NCBI GenBank assembly: GCA_005240015.1
Contig: SBBV01000220.1
Span: forward strand, 1 to 5,361
Source: Candidatus Odyssella thessalonicensis
Lineage (GTDB): Bacteria; Pseudomonadota; Alphaproteobacteria; Bin65
Reading direction: 5' to 3'
Length of the DNA: 5,361 bases
Part shown: positions 1 to 5,361 of the stretch, in pieces
How positions within the stretch are numbered: the first letter of the stretch is position 1
How the letters are laid out: each line of letters begins with the position of its first letter
Program-made: the position numbers and the translations under genes
The notes under the pieces: generated by a model
What the model was told of the DNA's origin: nothing
Database searches by the model: none
Seen by the model: the letters and a program-made list of their open reading frames with translations, nothing else

Positions 1-2
1 CA

Positions 3-23
3 CCTCCCCCGCAAGCGGGCAGG
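3..23. repeat. Imperfect GC-rich dyad at the left edge
   Basis: CCT, then CCCGC, a central AA, GCGGG, then AGG form an inverted repeat with one unpaired interruption (CC opposite C). No T-run follows on the + strand. It may be the transcription stop of a gene lying left of the window or a small intergenic palindrome. The gene on the left is not visible, so the role is open. Confidence 0.3.
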
Positions 24-34
24 AAAGTGCCGCC

Positions 35-63
35 TTGACTGCGGGCCGGTTTCGCCCCATCTG
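35..63 (+). promoter_or_regulatory. Possible prfB promoter
   Basis: TTGACT at 35-40 matches five of six bases of the sigma-70 -35 consensus. Seventeen bases further on lies CATCTG (58-63), a poor -10 match with two of six bases. Alphaproteobacterial -10 boxes are often degenerate, and the position 30 bases ahead of the prfB start is suitable. The call rests mostly on the -35 box and is weak. Confidence 0.25.
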
Positions 64-92
64 ACGCGTCTTCGCTCGACCGGAACGCGTCC

Positions 93-1215
<1,123 letters not shown>

Positions 1216-1238
1216 ACGAGGCCCGGCTCGAAAGCGAA

Positions 1239-1264
1239 AGGGGCGGGCCTTCTCACCCGCCCCT
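1239..1264. terminator. Hairpin between convergent prfB and the small secreted gene
   Basis: AGGGGCGGG (1239-1247) and CCCGCCCCT (1256-1264) form a perfect 9-bp stem with an 8-base loop. It sits 23 bases after the prfB stop and 25 bases beyond the stop of the opposing gene, so it can serve both. No T-run follows on either strand, so it may act by stem stability, by Rho, or in mRNA 3' end protection. Confidence 0.65.
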
Positions 1265-1289
1265 CGCGTCTACGCTCCCAGACGTCGGC

Positions 1290-1529
1290 CTATTTGATCC
1301 CCATGATCTCCTTGGCCTGCTGCAGATCCTTGACCGAATCGGCGTGCTGGCCGGCCTTGTGCTTGGTCTCGCCGCTCGCGCGCAGCTGCTGCACTTGCGC
1401 CTTCTTGGCGGCGTCGAGCTGCGCGGTCGGCAGCGCCTTGTCGATGTCGGCCATGTGCTTGGGGCAGCTCCCGGCATAGGCAGGCGCGGCGAGGGCGACG
1501 ATGGTGGCGGCGAGCAGGATGCGTTTCAT
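1290..1529 (-). CDS. Small secreted (periplasmic) protein of unknown function
   Basis: Encodes 79 residues. The N-terminus is a clear Sec signal peptide: MKR, a hydrophobic core at residues 4-16 (ILLAATIVALAAP), then AYA before Gly20 as the likely signal peptidase I site. The mature protein is about 60 residues, polar and Lys/Ala/Gln-rich, with a single cysteine (Cys22) two or three residues after the cleavage site. Its second half (about 50-77) has the small-residue spacing of a TPR-like helical hairpin, with Ala-Gly at 59-60 and an Ala-Lys near the end. The start was chosen because GGAGGA lies just upstream of this ATG and the signal peptide begins there; the open frame runs back to 1613 but that extension is Arg/Pro-rich shadow sequence. 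The gene is convergent with prfB and divergent from the SDR gene. The family is not one I can name. Confidence 0.8.
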   Translation of the reverse strand: MKRILLAATIVALAAPAYAGSCPKHMADIDKALPTAQLDAAKKAQVQQLRASGETKHKAGQHADSVKDLQQAKEIMGIK

Positions 1530-1667
1530 GGACTTCCTCCGAGGCGAAACTAGGTTGCGGCGCGGGGATCCTCGCTCCGGGGCCGGTACGGCTCGCGGCA
1601 GGCGGGGCGCCATGCCGAAGTGAACGCCGTTCCGAGCTGTTTATTCCAGTAGTATCCGGGGGAGACC

Positions 1668-2360
1668 ATGGACAAGGTTCTCATCGTCGGCGTCGGGCCT
1701 GGCCTGAGCGCATCGCTGGCCCGTCTGGCCGCGCGCGAAGGCATGCAGGTGGCCCTCGCAGCGCGCAAGACCGAGAAGCTCGCCGCGCTCGCCAAAGAGA
1801 CCAAGGCGCGGGTCTACGCCTGCGACGCCGTCGAACCGGCAGCGGTCGAAGGCTTGTTCGCGTCGGCGGAGCGCGATCTCGGGCCGCTCAACTGGGTCGT
1901 CTACAACGCCAGCTATCGCACGCGCGGGCCCGTGACCGGGCTCGACGCCGCCGAGGTGAAGAAATCGCTGCTCGTCTCATGCTATGGCGGCTTTCTCGTC
2001 GGCCAGCGCGCGGCGAAGGGCATGCTCGAGCAGGGCGGCGGCTCGATCTTCTTCACCGGCGCCTCGGCCAGCGTCAAGGGCTATGCGCAGTCGGCGCCTT
2101 TCGCGATGGGCAAATTCGGTCTGCGCGGCCTTGTGCAGAGCATGGCGCGCGAGCTGGCGCCGAAGAACGTCCACGTCGCGCACTTCGTCATCGACGGCGG
2201 GATCCTGCGCCCCGGCGGCGACGAGCGCGCCCCGGCGCGCGGTGCCGACGGCATGCTCCACCCCGACCGCATCGCCGAGACCTATCTCCACATCCACCGC
2301 CAGCATCGGAGCGCCTGGACCTGGGAGGTCGAGCTGCGCCCCTGGGTGGAGAATTTCTAG
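1668..2360 (+). CDS. SDR-family protein with Phe replacing the catalytic Tyr
   Basis: Encodes 230 residues with the short-chain dehydrogenase/reductase Rossmann fold. The glycine-rich dinucleotide loop is GVGPGLS (residues 8-14), a reduced form of TGxxxGxG. NAS (80-82) stands for NAG. A Ser in GASAS (about 133) occupies the active-site serine region. The usual YxxxK is FAMGK, so Phe145 replaces Tyr and Lys149 is kept. The stretch LRGLVQSMARELAP (152-165) is typical of the helix after it. This combination (incomplete glycine motif, Phe for Tyr, Lys present) matches the SDR subgroup described as SDR_c10. Oxidoreductase activity is therefore doubtful; NAD(P) binding or a different chemistry is possible. 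ATG 1668 has a strong GGGGGAG at 1658-1664. The gene is tail to tail with the DUF455 gene, 11 bp apart. The substrate cannot be inferred. Confidence 0.88.
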   Translation: MDKVLIVGVGPGLSASLARLAAREGMQVALAARKTEKLAALAKETKARVYACDAVEPAAVEGLFASAERDLGPLNWVVYNASYRTRGPVTGLDAAEVKKSLLVSCYGGFLVGQRAAKGMLEQGGGSIFFTGASASVKGYAQSAPFAMGKFGLRGLVQSMARELAPKNVHVAHFVIDGGILRPGGDERAPARGADGMLHPDRIAETYLHIHRQHRSAWTWEVELRPWVENF

Positions 2361-2362
2361 CT

Positions 2363-2388
2363 GCGGCGCCCCTACGTGATGGCGCCGC
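2363..2388. terminator. Hairpin between the convergent SDR and DUF455 genes
   Basis: GCGGCGCC (2363-2370) and GGCGCCGC (2381-2388) make a perfect 8-bp stem with a 10-base loop. The loop contains the stop codon of the minus-strand gene (2372-2374), so the stem overlaps the last codons of that gene. The SDR stop lies only 3 bases to the left. No T-run follows on either strand. A shared terminator or 3' end stabiliser is the natural reading. Confidence 0.6.
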
Positions 2389-3199
2389 TGTAATAGGCGT
2401 CCGAAAATCCCGCCGCTGCGCGCGCCTCGTCGTTGAACGGCGGCTTGAGCGCGCCCTTGAAATGCGCGCGCACCAGCGCGCGCCAGGTTTCGACCGGCGG
2501 CACGCCGCGCCTTTCGCACAACCACTCGAACCAGCGCCGTCCGGCGGCGACGTGGCCGATTTCGTCGCGGTAGATGATGCGCAGCACGCCGGCGCTGTCC
2601 GCATCGCCGAGCCGCTCGAAGCGCGCGATCATCGCCGGCGTCACGTCGAGGCCGCGCGCCTCGAGCACCAGCGGCACGATGGCGAGGCGCGCGAGCAGGT
2701 CGTGACGCGTCTCGTGCGCGGCCTGCCAGAGCCCGTCATGCGCCGGCAGATCGCCATAGGCCGCCCCGAGCGCCGCGAGCCGATCGGCGAGCAGCAGGAA
2801 ATGCCTGGCTTCGTCGTCGCCGACGCGCACCCAATCGTCGAAGAACTCGCGCGGCAGCTCGGGCTGGGCGCCCGGCGCGCCGTTGGCGAAGCGCGCGACG
2901 ATGTCCCAGGCGAGATCGACCGCGTTCAATTCGATATGCGCGACCGCGTGCAGCAGCGCGATGCGCGTCTCCTTGGTGCCGGCCGCACGTCGCTTCGCCA
3001 TGTCGCGCGGTGGTCTGAGCTCGGGCCGCGGCGGACGCGCCGGCCGCTCCGGCGCGTCGCCCGCTCCGATGGCGGCGATCGCGCCCGCTTGCCAGCGAGC
3101 GGCGGCGGCACGGCTCGCCGCGGCCTTGGCGCGCGCATCGGCGGTCGCCAGCACTGCGGCGGCGAGGGCGGCAAGAGTAGGATGCTCGGACCGGTTCAT
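2372..3199 (-). CDS. Ferritin-like di-iron protein, DUF455 family
   Basis: Encodes 275 residues and is recognisable as DUF455 (COG2833-type) by its central region, including WVRVGDDEARHF, AAYGDLPAHDGLW and LEARGLDVTP, and PPFN near the C-terminus. The di-iron ligand pattern of a four-helix bundle is complete: Glu90 (in HIE), Glu130-x-x-His133, Glu180 and Glu213-x-x-His216. A further Glu163-x-x-His166 lies between helices. Family members are predicted metalloproteins of the ferritin-like superfamily related to rubrerythrin and MiaE-type enzymes; the reaction is unknown. Residues 48-66 are a Pro/Arg-rich linker after an Ala-rich N-terminal helix. I chose ATG 3199 because the family-like N-terminus (TLAALAAAVLATAD) follows it, although it has no visible Shine-Dalgarno. 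ATG 3232 would add 11 residues and has GGGAGG only 2 bases away, which is too close. The gene is divergent from the GYD gene, with 66 bp between starts. Confidence 0.88.
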   Translation of the reverse strand: MNRSEHPTLAALAAAVLATADARAKAAASRAAAARWQAGAIAAIGAGDAPERPARPPRPELRPPRDMAKRRAAGTKETRIALLHAVAHIELNAVDLAWDIVARFANGAPGAQPELPREFFDDWVRVGDDEARHFLLLADRLAALGAAYGDLPAHDGLWQAAHETRHDLLARLAIVPLVLEARGLDVTPAMIARFERLGDADSAGVLRIIYRDEIGHVAAGRRWFEWLCERRGVPPVETWRALVRAHFKGALKPPFNDEARAAAGFSDAYYSGAIT

Positions 3200-3252
3200 G
3201 TTAGAGTTGGCATCACCGCACAGGCCCCGCATATCCTCCCATGGCCGGCGGC

Positions 3253-3259
3253 AAGGAGG
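3253..3259 (+). promoter_or_regulatory. Ribosome binding site fixing the GYD start
   Basis: AAGGAGG lies 6 bases before ATG 3266. It decides the start inside an open frame that otherwise runs back through the DUF455 and SDR genes to 1979 as antisense shadow. Confidence 0.8.
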
Positions 3260-3265
3260 AACGTC

Positions 3266-3547
3266 ATGAAGTTCGTCCTGCTCGGCAGCATCAGCAAGGA
3301 GTGGTCGGCCAAGCACGCGCGCCGCACCGCGCTGGCGCGCGCCAAGGCGAAGCAGCTCGGCATCAAGATCGAGTCCATCTACTACACGCAAGGCGCCTAC
3401 GACTTCGTCGACGTCGCCGACGCGCCGACTGCCGAAGCCATGCTCGCCTTCTCGGTCTGGTACGCCAACAAGGGCCTCGGGCGTATGCAGACCATGCCCG
3501 CCTTCCCCGAGAAATCGTTCGTGGCGGCGACGAAGAAGGCGAAGTAG
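3266..3547 (+). CDS. GYD-domain protein of unknown function
   Basis: Encodes 93 residues, the usual size of a single GYD domain (a small alpha/beta fold related to ferredoxin-like dimeric barrels). The family signature is at residues 40-48: YTQGAYDFV, in which G-x-YD stands for the GYD motif. It is followed by an acidic/Ala helix (VADAPTAEAMLAF) and a C-terminal strand with RMQTMPAF. Between residues 11 and 34 lies a Lys/Arg/Ala-rich amphipathic helix, more basic than I would expect for the family and possibly contacting nucleic acid or another protein; this is inference. The C-terminus is also Lys-rich (ATKKAK). No signal peptide is present, so it is cytoplasmic. It stands alone on its strand, divergent from the DUF455 gene. 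No reaction is established for the family. Confidence 0.87.
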   Translation: MKFVLLGSISKEWSAKHARRTALARAKAKQLGIKIESIYYTQGAYDFVDVADAPTAEAMLAFSVWYANKGLGRMQTMPAFPEKSFVAATKKAK

Positions 3548-3649
3548 CTCCGCTTCGCGCCTCCGCTTCCTCCTCCTCCTCGCGGACTCATTCTAACGCG
3601 CGTTCAACCTATAGGAGGGCGCGCTTCGGAATTGCTGCGCCTTATGGTA

Positions 3650-3677
3650 GTTGGCGCTGCCTGAGAAATGCGCCAAC
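3650..3677. repeat. Inverted repeat upstream of the lipoprotein remnant
   Basis: GTTGGCGC (3650-3657) and GCGCCAAC (3670-3677) form a perfect 8-bp stem with the 12-base loop TGCCTGAGAAAT. It lies about 100 bases after the GYD stop and 33 bases before the ATG of the lipoprotein remnant. No T-run follows. It could be the GYD terminator, a leader hairpin, or an operator for the degraded gene. The rest of 3548-3710 shows only a (TCC)4 tract at 3568-3579 and two copies of CTCCGCTTC (3548-3556 and 3561-3569), and no gene. Confidence 0.45.
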
Positions 3678-3710
3678 CTCGCGCGGCCGGGCTACAGGGG
3701 GAGGGGACTA

Positions 3711-3973
3711 ATGGCGCCGAAATCGCTGGCGTCTGTCGCATCAGCCATGGTGCTCGCGGCTTGCTCATTCGAGCCGCTGCTGACCTCAAAGTTCATCGAG
3801 TACAACCGAGTACTTGAAGACACAAGCAACTCTATGAAGGCTCCACCTATGTGGCAGCCGATGATGGCTCACGCACCATCCACATTTTATCTTTCGTAAC
3901 GCAACTGCTGGCCCTCAACCGCGAGGCCGATGAGTTGCCGCGAACGGTCCTTGTCAATGTGACATCCCCATAG
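3711..3973 (+). pseudogene. Internally deleted lipoprotein gene (N- and C-termini only)
   Basis: ATG 3711 has a strong AGGGGGAGGGG Shine-Dalgarno (3696-3706). It opens a lipoprotein signal peptide ending in the lipobox LAAC (Cys18), followed by SFEPLLTSKFIEYNRVLED. That frame then gives unrelated residues and stops at 3897-3899. A second frame, open from 3818 and stopping at TAG 3971-3973, encodes YEGSTYVAADDGSRTIHILS and continues through TQLLALNREADELPRT. I recognise both pieces as the two ends of one family of outer-membrane-type lipoproteins of several hundred residues, in which YNR...ED..N lies near the lipobox and a 'hxxLSxxxQLhxLNR' block near the C-terminus. The middle is missing and the ends are fused out of frame near 3820-3835. 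GC falls to about 43% in 3781-3840 and 50% in 3841-3900, unlike neighbouring genes, suggesting foreign origin. Alternatively it is a real 62-residue lipoprotein with a chance second frame, which I think less likely. Confidence 0.68.
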
Positions 3974-3985
3974 CCCAAGGGGATG
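3963..3985. terminator. Hairpin between the lipoprotein remnant and bcp
   Basis: CATCCCC (3963-3969) and GGGGATG (3979-3985) form a perfect 7-bp stem with a 9-base loop holding the remnant's TAG stop. It lies 26 bases beyond the bcp stop. No T-run is visible on either strand. Its position at a convergent junction suggests a bidirectional terminator. Confidence 0.5.
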
Positions 3986-4011
3986 GCAATTCCTGGCGGT
4001 TCGCGTTCGAC

Positions 4012-4479
4012 TCACAAGCTTTTCACCGCCTCCAGCACCTCCTCGACGTGGCCCGGGATTTTGATCTTGCGCCAGATGCCGCGCACGATGCCCTTTTCGT
4101 CGATGAGGAAGGTCGAGCGCTCCATGCCCATGTATTTGCGCCCGTACATGCTCTTCTCGACCCAAGTGTCGTAGGCGGCCGAGGTCTCGCCGTCGGCGTC
4201 GGAGGCGAGCGTGAACGGCAGCTTGTATTTCGCCTTGAACTTGTCGTGGGCGGCGACGCTGTCGCGCGAGACGCCGATCACCGTCGCCTTGACCTTGCCG
4301 AAATCCGGCAGCGCGTCGCGGAAGCCGCAGGCCTCCTTGGTGCAGCCCGGCGTGTCGTCCTTGGGATAGAAGTAGAGGACGATGCGCTTGCCCTTGAGGC
4401 CCGAGAGCGAGACCGTGCCGCCGCCGTCGGCCGGCATCTCGAACTTGGGCGCAGGCTTTCCGATCTCGACCGTCTTCAT
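4012..4479 (-). CDS. bcp: Thioredoxin-dependent thiol peroxidase, Bcp/PrxQ type
   Basis: Peroxiredoxin of 155 residues, the standard length of the Bcp/PrxQ branch. It reduces H2O2 and organic hydroperoxides in the cytoplasm using thioredoxin. The active site is YPKDDTPGCTKEACGFRD (residues 38-55). Cys46 is the peroxidatic cysteine in the TPGCT motif and Cys51 the resolving cysteine, with the five-residue spacing of the atypical 2-Cys PrxQ enzymes. Thr43, Pro44 and Arg121 (in ERSTFLID) complete the catalytic pocket. The start ATG is preceded by GGGGAG and overlaps the glnE stop as ATGA, which implies translational coupling and cotranscription. The 51 bases 4419-4469 at the start of this gene reappear inverted at the right end of the window; here they encode a normal Bcp N-terminus (VEIGKPAPKFEMPADGGG), so this copy is the native one. 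Confidence 0.95.
   Translation of the reverse strand: MKTVEIGKPAPKFEMPADGGGTVSLSGLKGKRIVLYFYPKDDTPGCTKEACGFRDALPDFGKVKATVIGVSRDSVAAHDKFKAKYKLPFTLASDADGETSAAYDTWVEKSMYGRKYMGMERSTFLIDEKGIVRGIWRKIKIPGHVEEVLEAVKSL
4419..4469 (+). repeat. Inverted repeat arm A (inside bcp)
   Basis: These 51 bases are identical, base for base, to the reverse complement of 5311-5361. The match ends at 4470 (C here, T in the other copy read inverted). Its other end coincides with the window edge, so the true length may be greater. The copy here is in its natural place, coding for residues about 4-20 of Bcp. Confidence 0.95.
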
Positions 4480-5361
4480 TGGATCTCCCCGGATTGTTGC
4501 GCAGCGAGGCCGGTCGCTGGCTCGACGACGTATTCGGCGAAGGCGCGGCGCACGTCGGCCTGCGCCGCCGCCAGCGCGCCTTTGAGCGCATCGAAACTAG
4601 CGGCGCCGCCGGCGCGGGCAAGAGCCGCCTTCAGTCCTTCGCTCGCGGCGCTCTCGTCGAAGCCTTCCTCGATGGTGAGGCGCAGCATGGCCTGGACCTG
4701 CTGCAGGAGGCGCGCCGCCGCCGCCAGCGCCGCCGCGCGCTCGGCCGGCAGCAAGCCCGCGGCGCCGAGATAGCGATAGGCGTCGGCGATCGAAGGTGCC
4801 AGGATCTCCGGCCGCGCGGCCGCGTGGCGGAGCAGGAGATACTGCGCGATGAACTCGACGTCGACGAGGCCGCCGCGCACATGCTTCACGTCCCAGATCG
4901 AGCGTGCGGGGTGTTGCTCGGCGACGCGCCGGCGCATGTCGGCGACGTCGCCGACGAGGCGCACCGGATCGCGCGGCTGGGTCAGGATCTCGCGCACGAG
5001 GGCCATCACCTTTTCGCCGAATGCCGCATCGCCGGCGACGAAGCGTGCCCGCGTCAGCGCCATGTGCTCCCAGGTCCAGGCGTCGCGCTGCTGATACTGC
5101 AGGAACGCCTGGAAGCTCGAGGCGAGCGGCCCCTTGTCGCCGGCGGGGCGGAGGCGGAGATCGACGTGATAGAGGTCGCCCTCGGCGGTGGGGGCGGCGA
5201 GCGCGTTCACGAGCCGCGGCGCGAAGCGCGCATAGTAGTGGCTGACCGCAAGCGGCCGCGGCCCCTGCGACTGCTCGACTTCGGCCGGCGCCTCGTAGAC
5301 GAACACGAGATCGAGATCGGAAAGCCTGCGCCCAAGTTCGAGATGCCGGCCGACGGCGGCG
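4476..5361 (-). CDS. glnE: Glutamine synthetase adenylyltransferase, C-terminal part (partial)
   Basis: Bifunctional enzyme of nitrogen control that attaches AMP to, and removes it from, glutamine synthetase under PII control. Only the C-terminal (adenylylating) domain and its helical tail are present; the gene enters from the right edge. Seen motifs are SDLDLVF (about 5301-5321; the two Asp are metal ligands), YHVDLRLRPAGDKGPL with the third catalytic Asp at about 5160-5162, AWTWEHMALTRARFVAGD, and HVRGGLVDVEFIAQ of the C-terminal helical domain. The stop TGA (4476-4478) overlaps the bcp ATG. The frame stays open to the edge, but 5311-5361 is an exact inverted copy of the bcp start. The residues it gives before SDLDL (HLELGRRL) are not the GKLGxREM-type block I expect there. 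Native glnE is therefore supported only from about 5321 leftwards; a GTG at 5304-5306 is an internal codon, not the start. Confidence 0.93.
   Translation of the reverse strand, partial: AAVGRHLELGRRLSDLDLVFVYEAPAEVEQSQGPRPLAVSHYYARFAPRLVNALAAPTAEGDLYHVDLRLRPAGDKGPLASSFQAFLQYQQRDAWTWEHMALTRARFVAGDAAFGEKVMALVREILTQPRDPVRLVGDVADMRRRVAEQHPARSIWDVKHVRGGLVDVEFIAQYLLLRHAAARPEILAPSIADAYRYLGAAGLLPAERAAALAAAARLLQQVQAMLRLTIEEGFDESAASEGLKAALARAGGAASFDALKGALAAAQADVRRAFAEYVVEPATGLAAQQSGEIQ
5311..5361 (-). repeat. Inverted repeat arm B (window end, inside glnE frame)
   Basis: Exact reverse complement of 4419-4469. About 11 bases (TCCGATCTCGA on the minus strand, 5311-5321) also fit the native glnE codons for SDLD, so the junction probably lies in that microhomology. 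The remaining 40 bases look like misplaced bcp sequence read antisense. The loop between the arms is 841 bases. Confidence 0.93.

Noticed and set aside
1530..1613. 28-residue N-terminal extension of the small secreted protein
   Set aside because: It is Arg/Pro-rich and would bury the signal peptide; a strong Shine-Dalgarno points to the start at 1529.
1642..1655. Possible -10 box (TAGTAT) ahead of the SDR gene
   Set aside because: No acceptable -35 box lies 16-18 bases upstream, and it is close to the Shine-Dalgarno.
1977..2525. 182-residue minus-strand frame across the SDR and the DUF455 end
   Set aside because: Antisense or out-of-frame shadow of two supported genes.
1979..3265. Long plus-strand extension ahead of the GYD protein
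   Set aside because: It crosses the SDR out of frame and DUF455 in antisense; the real start at 3266 has a strong Shine-Dalgarno and the family-length product.
3568..3581. (TCC)4 tract
   Set aside because: Too short to be a meaningful repeat and not placed where it would switch a gene on or off.
3632..3664. Short TTG-started leader ORF of 10 codons after AGGAGG (3613-3618)
   Set aside because: The spacing to the TTG is 13 bases, the peptide has no recognisable attenuator content, and nothing downstream calls for one.
4048..4773. 241-residue plus-strand frame opposite bcp and glnE
   Set aside because: Antisense shadow of two genes with clear catalytic motifs.

Overview
The window reads as GC-rich (mostly about 65-70% by eye) chromosomal DNA of an alphaproteobacterium. 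This assignment is an inference from gene content and codon use: a frameshift-regulated prfB, a glnE-bcp pair, a DUF455 ferritin-like protein, a GYD-domain protein and an SDR of the Phe-for-Tyr type. I cannot name a genus. Seven coding loci are supported: six intact or edge-cut genes and one degraded gene.

Layout from left to right. Positions 1-92 hold a leader with a possible promoter. prfB (93-1215, +) encodes peptide chain release factor 2 and must be read through a programmed +1 frameshift at an in-frame TGA (162-164). It converges on a small secreted protein gene (1290-1529, -). That gene is divergent from an SDR-family gene (1668-2360, +). The SDR gene runs tail to tail, 11 bp apart, into a ferritin-like DUF455 gene (2372-3199, -). 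A small GYD-domain gene (3266-3547, +) diverges from the DUF455 gene. Positions 3548-3973 are an AT-richer patch holding an 8-bp inverted repeat and the remains of a lipoprotein gene: its signal peptide with N-terminus and its C-terminus are fused out of frame, and the middle is missing. On the minus strand, glnE (C-terminal half, entering from the right edge) and bcp (4012-4479) overlap by ATGA and form an operon.

Functions. RF2 terminates translation at UGA and UAA and controls its own synthesis through the frameshift. GlnE adenylylates glutamine synthetase in nitrogen control. Bcp is a thiol peroxidase. The DUF455 protein carries a complete set of di-iron ligands, but its reaction is unknown. 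The SDR lacks the catalytic tyrosine, and the GYD and small secreted proteins have no known function. The neighbours do not form one pathway; the window looks like ordinary chromosomal housekeeping order with one decayed gene.

The most striking observation is structural. The last 51 bases (5311-5361) are the exact reverse complement of 4419-4469, inside the start of bcp. At that point glnE loses the sequence normally found ahead of its SDLDL motif. The right end therefore looks like a fold-back chimera or an inversion junction at a microhomology, and glnE upstream of about 5321 should not be trusted. I did not find a new defence or mobile system here.
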